Origin: Neopestalotiopsis rosae
Taxonomy: Eukaryota > Ascomycota > Sordariomycetes > Amphisphaeriales > Sporocadaceae
NCBI GenBank assembly: GCA_023078685.1
Contig: JALGAS010000005.1
Location: 1,488,001-1,552,000 of the forward strand
Length of the DNA stretch: 64,000 nucleotides
Direction: 5' to 3'
The notes under the pieces are model-generated. The model saw nothing but the letters and a program-made list of their open reading frames with translations, did not search any database and was not told the DNA's origin. The position numbers were made by a program, and so were the translations under genes. Numbering within the stretch: the stretch's first letter is position 1; every line of letters begins with the position of its first letter. Below are positions 1-12,881 of this stretch, one piece after another.

Positions 1-684
1 TACAGACATTGCTCCTCCTGGTCGCGCCGGCATTGTTTGCCGCATCGGTGTACATGATCCTCGGTCGTATTGTCCGGCTTGTGGACGGTGGGCGCCATTC
101 GATTATCCCAATCCAATGGCTAACCAAGATATTCGTCACGGTGGACGTGATTTCCTTCTTGATGCAGGGAGCGTAAGTGTTTTACTTCCCCCTTCCTAAA
201 CCTACGTCAGAGGGAAACGTATAGCTGACTGAATCGATCGACCAGTGGAGGTGGCCTGCTCTCCAGCGCCAAGGACTCGTCCGGTCTCCAGACGGGCGAG
301 AACGTCATCATCGGCGGTCTGGCCGTGCAGCTGATCGGCTTCTCCGTCTTTGTCATTGTCGCGTCCATCTTCCACGTGCGCATGGTGCGGCAGCCGACGG
401 CGGCGTCCAAGACGGTCGCGGTGCCGTGGCAGCGCTTCATGTTTGTCCTCTACGCCGTCTCGGCCCTCATCCTCGTGCGGTCCCTGTTCCGCGCCATCGA
501 GTACGGCCAAGGCTTCGGCGGCTCGCTGCAGCATTCCGAGGGCTGGCTGTACGGCTTTGACGCGACGCTCATGTTCATCGCCATGGTGCTGCTCAACGTC
601 TTCCACCCGAGCAAGATCATTTCCACCAGCAGTCGCAAGGGCCTAGAGGCCGGAACAGAAGAGGGCTATCATCTCCAGCACTAA
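1..684 (+). CDS. RTA1-like multi-pass membrane protein (5' truncated by window edge)
   Basis: Two visible exons, 3-172 and 246-684, joined across a 73-bp intron (GTAAGT donor, CTGAC branch-like site, CAG acceptor). They give the last 202 residues; the start lies left of the window. The first exon carries the family signature LLLLVAPALFAASVYMILGR followed by an FVTVDVISFLMQGAGGG block, and the second continues with hydrophobic segments IIGGLAVQLIGFSVFVIVAS, FMFVLYAVSALILVRSLFRA and ALMFIAMVLLN-like stretches. This order matches the fungal RTA1/RTM1/Rsb1 family of seven-helix plasma-membrane proteins, linked in yeast to lipid translocation and resistance to amphiphilic compounds. The hydrophilic tail (about 25 residues, basic then acidic) is probably cytosolic. 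The family is large, so the exact substrate cannot be inferred. Family assignment is confident; function is inferred. Confidence 0.9.
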
Positions 685-3600
685 GAGAGATGCGGAGAAG
701 TCATTCCATAATGAGGGCGATTCGAGTAGTGCGCCCAATAACGCATCATCTTGGCCGGGCTGTTCGTACCCCCTGGAGCTCACGAAGCACAACCCGGAGA
801 AGTGACAGCCTGAGATTTGTGAGGAATCTAGAAGAGAAGTGCCCAGATAAGCCATCCCGGAGTGAAGAGACGACCAGAAAACAAACCTTGACAGCCATTC
901 TGCCAAGCAACTTTCAGCTGCTCACGCTCATTCTTTCAGTACTCTGTACTTTAAACAGCGGCAAAGTTGTTTGGATACTGGGACGACTGTTGTTCCCGGT
1001 CGGACCACAATGGCTTTGTGGTCTGGCTGCTTGGGAGGGCGCATATCTGCTTCAACAGATAAGAAGTACAGCGATACCTGTTTGCCTGCGATAGAGGTAT
1101 GTAGATTTTATGACCAGTCCTTTGGCAAGAGAAGGGAAGGGACTCCCTTGATGTTTAGAGTTTTGATAGAGTTTGGAGCGATTTGCGATTAACGCTTGAT
1201 TTCACCAGAGTATTGTATGATACCTACACAATAAAGCAAGATAAAATTACGGCAAATGTTCCCACGCACATTTGATTGATACATCGCATGTGCAGCAGAC
1301 TTCTGATGTTTATCTCTATCGCGAAAACGCATTGCAAATGCACTACCTTTGGCATTGCATAAAATAAACGCAGGACACTTGAGGTAAGCAAGGTTTAGCT
1401 GCCGTCTTATTTCCATGCCGGTTGTTTTTGAGAGTATGTACTTCCGCGATATCTGGATCAGCATCGAGGGACTGGATCGTCTAAATGAGAACATTACTAA
1501 ATGCGAGACGTGACTGGAGGTTGTACCAGTCCACATGATGATCAGCGCCTAACTAATCAAAGTGCAGCAACTACTGTGCGTGATGCTCAAAGGAGTCTTC
1601 TTGCAAATCCGTACTTCGATTGAGAAACACACATGGTCATGTACAGCGCGGTGATTGTCGTGCAGGTAGTTTTGTTGCCATGATTTGGCGATGGATGAAT
1701 TGTAGTGGGACTTGAGACGGGAGGATTCACTTCCATGATCTTGCAGGTGCCTGGTGCGTTTTTTCTCCAACGCTTCCAACGCCCAGATCCGTGCCGAGAT
1801 CTACCGGGATTGATTTCGCTTCCACTCTAGCGCACCCATAAAGGGTACACTAGGCCCTGACAGCGGGGGGAGGCTCGGGCAATATTAGCAGTTGGTCCAG
1901 GGGAAATCCAAACAATGCTGCTGGTCTAGGCCGTCGCAGGCCTGGGCCATGAAGAAGCCGCAAGCCCGCCAGCCAGCTGGGTTGCAGGCTCCATCCACTC
2001 TTGGGTTCGTTGGAATGTTCTCGGCGTTGCCATGGAGTAAATAAATGGAGTCCTCAGTTGAAGCTGTGCTTGAATAACAATACGCAAATCACAATGTTGT
2101 CTCCAAGGACCTCGGGAACAAGTAAGGAGATGGCGGCGGCACGTCTCAATCAAAGGAAAAGGGTGGGCAGAGTGCATTGACTGCATCTTGCAACTGACAC
2201 CCAGGGGAACAAACAGGGAGCAGCAGGAGTCGCTGAGAGTTGTGCAGCTTGCAGCTTTGCCAGCCAAGCCAGCAGCCAGCTTGCCCAGTGTGTTCCGCTT
2301 CGGTTGCTTGGCAGCAGTTTTGCCGATGGGGAAGTTGGGTCCTCTGGTATCCATTATGACTTCATCACGGACATGGCCAGCTGATTCGGAAGGACGGCTG
2401 GTTGTTTCCAAATTCTTTTCTTGAGACGAACTCGGCACGAGTCACTGGAACGATCGGCCAAAATGTTATATTGAGACACAGCAAAAGAGAATAATAAAAC
2501 GCGGTTGGCATGTATGTATGTATGTGCGATTGCAGGTTGCAGTCATTTGAAAGCGAAGGAGGCAGTGCAGAAATGTCTACAGAGCACACCACGCTACTAC
2601 ACTACCTTACATACCCGCGCGCATCTTGCATGCATCCAGACACATCAGTCGATTCGAATCACATGGGACCACGACCAGCGAGGAGAGCCCACATTCAATG
2701 ATCTGTGGCACCACTCATCTTTCTTCTCGTTTGGAGTCTGACAGCAAGTTTTTTGTAAAGGTACGGAATAAACAAGAAGCGTTCGTTTCCAAGTTTTCGC
2801 ACAACCCCATACCTTGGACATCAGACACACGCCTTGCGGAGCTTAGTACGGAGTAGTGTGTGTAGTATACGAGTTGAAACCAGCAGACTGAGGCAGTGTT
2901 GTCAGCCAAGAAGAGCAGGGACGCTTTCCTGGCCTTGATTAGATGAAGGGGAGATGATGATTTCCAGTCGTTTGCTCGCCTCATCCCTGAATTGTGCATA
3001 GCAGAGATTTAGTGGCTGGATCAGCAGCCCACCACAGGCGCGATGGTTGTCTGCTAGAAATGCTAGAAAATCCAAGTTTCCGCTCGTCCTTGCTACATTC
3101 GCACCCTGTCGAGCCTATGCCGCCCCCAACGCCCACCAGCCAAGCAGCTTGGGAGCCCAGCAGTAGCCCACCCAGCAGGACTCAGCGCGCTTTTCTCCTT
3201 GGCGCTTGGGAAGGATGCGGGAGAATCGGAAATCCCCCGGGGCCACCTGCAACCCCTGCTACCCTCCACTAAGCACAATCCCAGCAATGGGGGAAATAAG
3301 GACCATGTTCGTACTGTGAGCCGCGCCCACGGCAACCGGATGGACAACTGTGCGTGTCATGATCCAATACTGTTGCATATTCATTTCCAATTCGCTCGTT
3401 GTTGGTTCCACTATAGCCTTGCTTGACCTCTTATAATACTACCAGATTATTTCGATCGTTCCTTTTGGGAAGACACGACGTTTTCTATGCAAGGGGCATT
3501 GACTACTGTAGTGCTGCACTCTGCGTGAGTGGTGTAGGTGTAGATTATTAGTCACGGCTGGGAGTTGGCATATCACCACTCGACGCGCCTCGGATCTGGC

Positions 3601-4272
3601 TTCTGCTCCAGTGTTTCGTGTCCGCACGCCCAATCTTGAGGTCCAGCTCTGTGCTTGGCAGCTAAGGAATAACCTTAGCAATAGGCTTGAATGGTGGACA
3701 CACCCCTCCGTCATTATGGCCACTACTCTTTCTTCCATGCAACCAAGCTCCACTAAACTCATGGAGATTCAAGTTTGGGTGCCATACCTCACACTCTAGC
3801 ACATACCGTCTGCTGCCAATCAGGAGATCTAGTGGAGGGAAACGATGGGGATGGGTGTGTGAACATTGAACTGTGCCAAAAATTCATGCTTGCTTGCTCT
3901 TGCCCGGAGTGCATCGCTCTTGCTCCTGGCTTTTCTTCTAGAAAACCTAAAACATCCGGGCCTCTTGAACTTCTTCGACTCTCTTTCTTCTCCTCCTTCT
4001 TCATTGATCTCGCTCTCTCCATCATACAATCACTTTCTTCACTTTTGGTGACTTTTCATACACGGCAACTCTCTCGCTTTGTTGCCTTTTTTTCCTTCTT
4101 CATTTCACCATAGAATCAGGACCGCCTTTTAATTGACACAACAAATCATCCATTCGTTGTCGATACTCGAGCTTCGAACACATCTCGTATTTCCTACGTC
4201 TTGTGGTACCAATTGAACCCTCGAACCAGCAAAACCTTCTATTTACAAAAGAGGTTCTCTAATCTATTCACA
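685..4272. other. Gene-free interval between the RTA1-like and GH72 genes
   Basis: About 3.6 kb with no reading frame resembling a conserved protein on either strand. A short (TGTA)n/(ATGT)n microsatellite lies at about 2508-2525. The last 300 bp (3960-4270) are strongly pyrimidine-rich with CTTCTT/CTCTCT runs, as in promoters and 5' leaders of highly expressed fungal genes, and probably belong to the GH72 gene. No RNA gene or transposon remnant was recognised. Confidence 0.6.
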
Positions 4273-5687
4273 ATGAAGTCGTTTGCTCTTCTTACACTGG
4301 CGGCTGCCAGCATTGTCAGCGCCACTCCCACACGCACCGAGCAGGAGCTTCCCAAGCGCGCCGACTCTCTTCCCACCGTCACCGCATCGGGCAAGGCTTT
4401 CTGGACCGGCAGCGATCGTTTCTACATGCGAGGAATTGACTACCAGCCCGGTGGCTCTTCTGGAAACTCGGATCCTCTCGCTAACACCGACACTTGCAAG
4501 CGTGACATTGCCAAGTTCAAGGATCTCGGTGTCAACACCATCCGTGTCTACATGGTCGACAACTCCCAGAACCACGACGAGTGTATGCAAGAACTGTCCG
4601 ATGCTGGCATCTACCTTGTTCTTGATGTCAACAACCCCAAGTACTCGATCAACCGTTACGAACCTGCTGCTTCATACAACGCCGTCTACCTGCAGAGTGT
4701 CTTTGCCACCGTTGAGGAGTTTGCCCAGTACGACAATACTCTGGCTTTCTTCTCCGGAAACGAGGTCATCAACGAGCAGGCCAACTCGACCCTTGCTGCC
4801 CCATACGTCAAGGCCACTACCAGAGATATCAAGCAATACCTTGGCTCTCGTAACCTCCGTGCCATTCCTGTTGGATACTCTGCTGCCGATGTGTCGTCCA
4901 ACCGTGCCCAGACTGCCGACTACTTCAACTGCGGCAGTGACGATGCCCGTAGCGACTTCTTCGCATTCAACGACTACTCGTGGTGCTCCCCGTCGAGCTT
5001 TACGACATCTGGCTGGGATCAGAAGGTTAAGAACTTTACTGATTACGGTCTTCCCATCTTCCTGTCCGAGTGGGGCTGTATCGCCAACCCTCCCCGTACA
5101 TTCGAGGAGCTTGGATCTCTCATGAGTGATGACATGACTGCCGTTTACTCTGGCGGTCTTGTTTACGAGTACAGCAAGGAGGGCAACGGCTACGGTATTG
5201 TCGAGCTTAACGGCGACGACAGTGATGTGACCGAGACGGACGAGTACGACAACCTCAAGTCTGCCCTGTCCAAGTACCCTGCTCCTACTGGTAGCGGTGG
5301 TGCTGTTTCCACGACCTCTGCTGCTACTTGCCCCTCTGCCGACGATGACTGGCAGGTCGACTCGGACGCGCTTCCTGCTATTCCTGATGAGGCCAAGGAC
5401 GTAAGTGACCACTTTGATTTACCAGAGACTTCAAATGAATGATGGCTAACTGAGATTTCTAGTACATGACCAACGGCGCTGGTGATGGCCCCGGTCTGTC
5501 TGGCGATGGATCGCAAAACGCTGGCTCTACATCGACAGGTACCGCAGAGGCCGGTTCCGGCTCCGTCAGTGCCACCTCTTCGGGTAAGAACGATGGTGGA
5601 CGTCCGGCACCGCCCATGGACCTTGGCTTCTTTGCTGTGACTGGTGTTGTGGGCATGTTCACCCTGGTCGGCACTCTGTTGCTGTAA
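4273..5687 (+). CDS. GPI-anchored 1,3-beta-glucanosyltransferase, GH72 family (Gas/Gel type, no CBM43)
   Basis: Exons 4273-5400 and 5463-5687 encode 450 aa; the 62-bp phase-0 intron has a GTAAGT donor, GCTAAC branch site and TAG acceptor. The enzyme cleaves and re-ligates beta-1,3-glucan chains at the outer plasma membrane/cell wall. The chosen ATG opens a signal peptide (residues 1-17, ending SIVSA) followed by a possible Kex2 site PKR near residue 35; an upstream in-frame extension would bury this peptide. The GH72 catalytic domain contains FYMRGIDYQPGGSS, NTIRVYMVDNS, the acid/base glutamate E164 in FFSGNEVIN, and the nucleophile E266 in FLSEWGC. After the domain comes a Ser/Thr/Gly-rich linker and a C-terminal hydrophobic tail preceded by small residues (KNDGG region), the expected GPI-attachment signal. 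No cysteine-rich CBM43 module follows, so it resembles Gas5/Gel1-type rather than Gas1/Gel2-type members. Confidence 0.96.
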
Positions 5688-6372
5688 AGGGGAGATATTA
5701 GATTCAATTCGGCACAGTGGGCGTTTGGGAAAATGACATTTCAGCAAGCTTTCGATTCGGGTCCCAAGGCGAGGACTAATGGATAAGGTACATTATCCTC
5801 GGTTGAACTTGGCAGGACAGGAAAGTCCACCAAGATGACAAAAACATCATAGTCGTAATGGTTCAAGCTGCGACTGGCTTGCCAGTGTCGCGCCGTGGAT
5901 TTAGGCGAAATACATAATGAGGTGATAGAGGCAGGATTTGTACATCTCGTCCTGGAATTAAAGAATACATTTTGAAATCAACGTAATCTTCTCTCAACAT
6001 TTCGTTCCCGAGTCATCTCGTCAATGCTGGAAAAAAGTAGCTAATGCTGCAACTAAACAGTGTCAAATGGACCGTGTCACATGCAGGTATCGTGGGACAG
6101 TTTTATCATGATACACGTCTGCTATTAGAAATTCTCTATCCACTTCGAATCCTTCTCCGACATTTGACCCATGTGAATCATCCTATCATTAATAGCCGAG
6201 ATCTTTCTATACATAGCCCATCCAAGGAGATCATAAGTCGTTGGAAATCGTTGCTTCATATCTGAAACCGTAAATCGTTCGTAAATTGTAAACAAAACGG
6301 CACTTCCAGTTTCTCCATCCATCGAATAATTATCATCGCCCGCCAACAAAAAAAAAAGAAAAGAAAACATGG
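5688..6372. other. Convergent 3' intergenic region
   Basis: About 685 bp between the convergent GH72 and DUF3824 genes, expected to hold both 3' UTRs and terminators. AT-rich stretches such as AATAAAG-like elements near 5958 are present, but no gene, repeat or RNA was recognised. Confidence 0.6.
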
Positions 6373-9300
6373 TTAATAATCGTCGTCATCCCTCCTGCTG
6401 TGCCGCCGTTGCTGTTGTTGTCGCCTTCGCTGCCTTCCTTCACCGCGTTGTTCGTTGTCGACATCATCACGATCCTCGATCATCCCGTGCCCGTGCCCGT
6501 GACCACTACTACCACCACCACCATCGCCGGATGAAGACGGCAAGCTTGTGAGCAGGTTGCCAATCATGCCCATCCACCCTTGTCGGCCCTGTAGGAGACT
6601 GCCGACGCCCTGAGCCATTCTATTGACCATTTCGGGATCGGTCCCGTGGATGCCCCATGCACCCTGGACGTGCGGACCGCTGCTGCTGCTACTGCCGTCG
6701 CCGCCGCCGCCGCCGCTGCGTGGTCGGTACTCGAATTCGCCGGTCCGGGAGTGCCAGCGCCGCGGGTCATTGGCATCGACGGGGCGGCCCGCCGAGTCGA
6801 AGCGGTCCGGGAGGACCTCGACTTCGTCCTCGTCGGAGCGCGGAGAGCCGTCGCGGCCGCTGCGCCGGCGGCGTTGCACCACGGGGCGGTCAGATGACGG
6901 GTCCGAACCCGATCGCCGTCTGTGCATGCCCGGCCGTCTAGGTCGAACTGTCTGGCTGTCCGAGTCGGAGTCGTGATTGTTGTTTTTGTTGTTGTTGTTT
7001 TCATTACTTGATGTGGCGGCATTGTCATCCTCGTGGTGGGCGTGATGCCTCCTCAGAGTCCGGCTCGACTGTGGAGAAAGTGGGATGAAGGAAACAGATT
7101 TTGTGGCGGAAGGAGTTGGGTTCTCAACAATGGTACTGATAGACGACGATCGGGATGATGAACGTCTAGGAACAGGATCACGAGCGCGAGACCTCCTTAC
7201 ACCATCTGCCATAGATTGTTAGTATTGCATTTGGAAAATCAAAATGGCTCAACGACAAAAGACAAAACAATAGACTCATTCTCTGAGGTACTGGTACTAC
7301 GCACCTTGTGCACTAGCGCCCCTCACGGTCGGGTCATCATGGGGAATGGAAGTTGGGATATCATCCGCAGGCGGCTGACGACTCACATTCTCTGGCCCGG
7401 TGGGAGGGTGGGGGTTCACTGGGCGGCCTGCTGGTGGCGGACCAGGCGGCGGTGGTATGTTGGTGAAATCTTGCGGGTTATAATGAGGCGGCTGAGGAGG
7501 CATATTGGCATAATCTTGAGGATTGTAGTGCCCCGGCGGAGGTGGGTACGCGTTGACGTTCATCTGGGAGTTGTTCGTATGTTGAGTGAAACCGCTAGGT
7601 CCGGCGGCTTGAGGAGGTTCCTGTGGGTAATACGCTCCTCCAGATGCCGTTGGTGGTGAAGGAGGTGCTTGAGGATCATATTCGCCTCCTGAATAGTACC
7701 CCCCAACAGCAGACTCTTCATCATAACCTGGAGCAATTGTTAATATCTTCCGGCTTAACATCATTGCTACGTGTAGGACTTACGTCGTCGCTCACGCTCC
7801 CTGGACTTTCGGCTGCGTCTACGCTCAGCTCTTCTTTCCGCCGACTCTCTCCTCTCGATGGATCTGTCTCGGGATCTGTCTCGAGACCGGTCTCGAGATC
7901 GATCACGCGATCGGTCACGAGATCTCTCGCGTTCCTTCTTGACATCATTATACTTCTTGATTCCTATTGCGGCAGCACCGGCACCTAGAACCCCAGCCGC
8001 GGCTTCTCGCAGGCGGCTTTTACTCCTCTTCTGTTTCACATCCCTCTCCGGACTCGCTGATACCGAGCGGTGACGGTGACGATGATGACGCTCTCGAGGA
8101 GGGTCTTCATAGTGCGAGGGTGGAAGAGGAGTGGCGCCGTATTCAACGAGGCCTAACTCTGGATTAGCGGCATCTCGTGTGGTGAAGCTTCGTGCCCTCG
8201 ACCTGCTGCGGCTTTGACTGCGGCTACGCGAGCGACTGTATCTTCGGCTTCTGTCTGAATAGTACTCATCGTCGATGTCTCTATCATGGTCGCGCGCCTT
8301 GTCTTTCTTTTCCTTTTGACGCTCCCAGAGCTTACTGGCTGCAGCTCCAGTCAGACTAGCCGCGGCAATTTCAGCTCCTAGGTTGGGTTAGTTGATGTTG
8401 TTTTGTCAAGTTTTACGCTTTACGCACCCTTTCTGATCCTCGACTTGCTTCGGGAGCCTTTTCGGGATTTACTGCGATAATGCTGCACAAGCCCAGCAAT
8501 GGCGCTATCACATGAGGGTCAGCTTTTGAACAACCTACAGTCCGGTCCATATCCGTCGACGGGCCCAATCAAGTCATGAAGTGTTTACGTAGGTCACAAC
8601 AAGTAATGTGAATTGTGGATGGAAAGGGGTGGGATACTCACCCAGTGGCAGCGGCCGCCTTGGCCATGCTTGCTCTGCTGCGTGATCGACCGCCAGAGCG
8701 ACTCCTGGAAAGCGAGTAGTCTCCAGAATAACGTCGCCCCCTACTGCGGCCTCTAGTAGCCTCCTCCTTCTCAATCTTGTTGCTCTGTAGGTACTTCATT
8801 CCACCAGCAACAGCGAGTGCGGCAGCGCCCTGTGGATTCCCGTGTTAGTGGTAGCTCTCAACTTTGCATTCAGAATGCTTACAATCGCCAGACCAGTGGT
8901 CAATCTGGATCGCGACTTTGATCGACTTCTGTGATGGCGGTGATAGTCATCGTCATCATAATACCGATCGTCATAGTGCTCCTCGTAGGCGCTTCGAGCC
9001 CTCCTGATCACTTCCGTGCCAAGAGCACCGAGCGCAGCACCAGCAAGGACCTTCTTGCCACGATTATCCTGCATATCACCATCGCGACCACGTCGACTAG
9101 AGACCAAGGCAGATATTCCAGCTCCTGCAAGGGCACCTTCGGCCAAGTGTCTCTTCCTATGGTGATCAGAGCTTGTGCTGCGCTCGCGGCGGATGATGGT
9201 CCTCTTAACGTAGACATCCTCGTCTTCTGATGGATAATCACGGCGGCGGCGATCGTACCTTTCCATGGCATAATCATCATTGCGACGCTCCTCTCTGCGG

Positions 9301-10340
9301 TAGTAGTACTCATCGTCTCGGGGATCGCGACGAGCAATCTCGCGATTGTTCTCTCTCAACACGACATATCCAGGTTCGGCCTGTCTGTCGATGATAACGG
9401 GAGGGGGTGCTGGTGCCTCCTGGACAATGATCTGCTGGGGTTCGGGAGCTTTCTGGCGAATGACAATTGGCTGAGGTGGTGGATCAGCCGGAGCATAATA
9501 TTCCACCTCCTTGCGGTAGCGCTCGATGTCTCCTCCGTGATGGTGGTGGTGATGACTGTGGTCGTCCTCGTGGTAGCGTTCAATACGCTTTTCTACCTTG
9601 ACGTCGTCGACATGGTCATCAGACCTCCGCTCGATACGTTTTTCGACACGAACGTCGTCGATGTGGTCGCCATGCTCCTCAGTTCTGCGCTCCACTCGTT
9701 TCTCTACGCGAACATCGTCGCGGTCATCTTCCCAGGGCATACGTGAGCGACGGTCCCAGTCTCTCTCGCGCGGAGACAAAGGTGTGTCCCGCTGTTCAGT
9801 GACTGTCTCTCGAGTCTCGCGAACGACTCTATCGCGGCGCTCAGGCTCGCGCTCTGTCTCCACGACTATGTCACGTTCGCGGCGTTCCGTGCCTCCACGA
9901 GAGTACTCGATATCTCTCTCTTCATAACGGTATCGGTCGTCGCGATCGCGCTCACGGTCACGGTAATCAGATCCGCCATCGCGTTCAATAACCCTCTTCT
10001 CCACAACCGTGCGCTGGACGGGAGGATCAAAGGCGGACCTGGGACGCTCGGGAATGTAAGTCTTCTCCACTCGCTTGTCGACCTCGACCACTTCGGCAGC
10101 GGGGCGGCTGACGTGCGAGTGGGAGTCACGATACTCGTCCCGGTAGGAAAAGGCAGATCTGCGATCATCGTCAAAGTCGTCGTATCGCTTCACACGGTCG
10201 ACTCTTGTGGTGGTGGTGGAAGCGCCTCCGCTGTTTCCGCCCACTTTGTATCGGCGCACCGTCGTGCTCTTGTATTTGTCGTCATCGGAGTCGTCTTCTT
10301 TATACCGGGTGGACCGGTATTCTTTTTCGTAGTAGGCCAT
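6373..10340 (-). CDS. DUF3824-type Arg/Ser/Asp-rich protein with repeated Ala/Gly hydrophobic segments
   Basis: Six exons on the minus strand: 10340-8883, 8829-8642, 8504-8428, 8377-7784, 7727-7305 and 7205-6373. All junctions are GT-AG and keep frame, giving 1,190 aa; the last intron has a perfect TACTAAC branch site. The N-terminal 390 residues are highly charged (YYEKEYR start, ERDRDDRYR stretches, a natural six-His run). From about residue 398 onward there are six Ala/Gly-rich hydrophobic segments (about 398-415, 431-448, 480-500, 539-556, 575-593, 700-718), each followed by RS- or RD-rich basic stretches, then tandem RDRS repeats, a Pro/Tyr-rich region (YNPQDYANMPPQ) and a Gly/Ser/His-rich tail. 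This layout matches fungal DUF3824 proteins, whose biochemical role is not known to me. The RS content suggests phase-separating or nuclear behaviour, but the repeated hydrophobic helices would also suit membrane association; neither is demonstrated. Confidence 0.85.
7855..7935 (-). repeat. Tandem 12-bp repeats encoding (RDRS)n
   Basis: Within exon 4 of the DUF3824 gene, a degenerate 12-bp unit encoding Arg-Asp-Arg-Ser is repeated about five times in tandem (GATCTGTCTCGG / GATCGATCACG type variants on the plus strand). It is coding, and likely to vary in copy number between strains. Confidence 0.8.
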
Positions 10341-12881
10341 GATGCGCTACTCCCCGCCGTGGGAGGGAAGATGGTTATTTTTGCACCGAAAACAAAACCA
10401 AACGATTTGCGCGAGTAAAAAAGGCAGCAAATGCGACGGGTAACGGTACTAAGCAAAATGACAGCAAGGAACAAGAACCGGGCTGTAAAAGATGTACTGG
10501 GAATGCAGGATTATATCTGGGAAGGCTGGCAGAGCAGAGCAGAGCAGAGCAGAGAGAGTGACTGAATGCTTGCATGGGAACGACGGCGGCATGCGGGAGG
10601 GCGGGGCGTTTCTTGGAGGGGGGATGGGATGGGGATGTCATGCATGCAATCTTTTTGGCCTTCATCAGCGGGGCTCGGTTGGGCTTGGGCGTAGGCGTGG
10701 GCTGGGGCATGGGCGTGAGCATCGCTCATGGACTTGAAGAACCATGTGTGCTCTTTTAAATGAGGATATAATCCACTTGTGGGAAAGAGCTTAGAAATAT
10801 GTTCTCGTCAAACAAAAATCTTTTTCAACGTCCAGCAAACGGTAGTATCCAGTGATATTGGTAATACATGCGCATCCCCAGCGACCGCCTCAAACGGGAC
10901 GTGGACGCTACCACCAGGTCACCATATTGCTAACAGACGGGGCGCAGTACGATACATACAGTAACCCCTCTCCTCGACATTCAAATGGGCGAATGCCGCG
11001 CCATCTTCGATTTACACAGGTAATACAACAGGCAATCTGGCCTTGCTATCAGGGGGAATCGGTCTGAATCATGTGAGGCGGTCTACGAGTTGCCTTTACT
11101 ATATGAGCTCAAGGCGCTATCTCCTGCCCACCGGTGTTGGATTTCAGATACTCATGGGAAGAATCCTTTCATGCCCAGACCAACAACGAATTAATACCAT
11201 GGCACTCTTGCTACGCGTGGCGCAGCTCTCACACAGTTCCCGCTGTAGTCTTGAAGTCAAAAAGCGACGGAGAGGACGGGAGCGCCCATACGCTATCCTG
11301 TCTACCTGACCTTCTACCGCAGATTCCATCTCATTCTGACAGCTGCCTGGTCTAAGCCCCCAATACGGTGAGAATTTCCATAGGGCTTATTTTCAAAAAG
11401 AATACCTGGGCCATCTTAGCCCTTTTGCGACGGCCGCTGGCTGGTTGATAGGTCATATGCGCTGTTGGCTTGCATAATTGGCGGAATAGAACAGTCAGAT
11501 GGCTGCCCCCCAAGGCCGGGACTGCTGACAGGCTATGAACTGGATGACTAGGCCTGGCGACAATCCTGGCGGCTGCGCAGCGTTGCTTGCCGCGATCACA
11601 CATGGGGAAAAGAGAGAGTAACATCGAAAACCAGGGAAATTCCAGTCGACTTGTTGACCTGGGTCACAACAAACATGTGCCTTGTTCCACATGAATGGTT
11701 TTGGTCTCGATGGTCGCTGGGGCCTTGGTTCGACTTCTATTCATGTCTCGGTGCTTCTGCGACTGCGTTGAACCCTGCTGGCTGGGCATCGAGTCTTGTG
11801 TTTATGTCGTCATCGCTTTCCTGTTCGGGACTGTAGGTGGGAAAGCTGCCCACTTGGCCCGTGCATCGAACTAGCTAGAGCACCTGGACAACATTGAACG
11901 TCTTTCAGTGTTGGGCGTGCGATTTGTTTTTGGGCATGGCAGAAGCAGTATGAAATTTCTCTTTCCTTCGAAGACCAGACTCGACTGACAAGATCCCGGG
12001 AGTGCAATTGAACATCATATACGAGAGGGCGAATGGCACCACGTTGGAGATGCGAATACGCTCTCTTGGTTGACCGATCAAGAGGAAATGGGCGTACGTA
12101 AAGCTAGGTTCCACTGAATAAAGATCGAGCACAGGCCCGCTACCCGAGCCCAGTACCCCCACATGAGCTCTCCCACCAAGTCAATCAGGTCCTGATTGCT
12201 CCATAGCAATTACATCTTGAGGCAGGTGTATATAAATGGCTGGTCGGTGGTAGGTGCTTGAGCTTACATGTATCTGGATAAGTTACGATGTATCCATTTT
12301 GGCCTGGATTTTGTGCGGCAATTATCGATTCGGTTGTGAAGAACAGTGCTATTTAGATATCAGTGTAAAAGTACTGATGTATTGGTGCAAGTACCGTGGA
12401 AGAATTGGACGACTTGCACTCTAATGAAACGTTCAGTCGTTCTGTCGTTCTGCAGGGAGTTTTGGTTCCTGAACCACCAAAGAAACCTCTTCATTATTGA
12501 TGCGGCAAGCGCGTGTGCCCGACATGAATGAATGTCCAGTTGGCTTGCATGATCAATATACTCATGAGCCGGCCCGTGCCAAAGCAGGAAAGTGCTTTCA
12601 GAGAGAGGCATGTGTGTCACAATGTCAACATTAGCACAACACAGCACTTGATGGTAAGGCAAGGGCGACCAAACATCTCCCTGTACTAGGTCAACCATGA
12701 CTCCAGAGACTACCTAGACATGGCCTCTTCACCAAAATCATCTCATCGACTGGCTTCTGCCCACTCTTGATATCCTTATTCTCGCTCATTCCCTATATCT
12801 CAACCCTTACATCCTGCCGATGAAACATTCTTTACCTAACTCAATATACTGAGGTCTCCACCTCGGGAATCATATTTCATT
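10341..12881. promoter_or_regulatory. Shared upstream region of divergent DUF3824 and MFS genes
   Basis: About 2.5 kb between two divergently transcribed genes, with no convincing reading frame. It contains five tandem copies of GCAGA at 10529-10553 and a G-rich imperfect GGGCNT hexamer stretch at about 10679-10720, both close to the DUF3824 start. The last 150 bp before the MFS ATG are pyrimidine-rich (TATCTCAACC, CTCATTCCC), consistent with a leader. No RNA gene was seen. Confidence 0.55.
10529..10553. repeat. (GCAGA)5 tandem repeat
   Basis: Five perfect copies of the pentamer GCAGA followed by GAGAGAG, about 190 bp upstream of the DUF3824 start codon. Simple-sequence repeat, seen directly. 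Confidence 0.9.
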
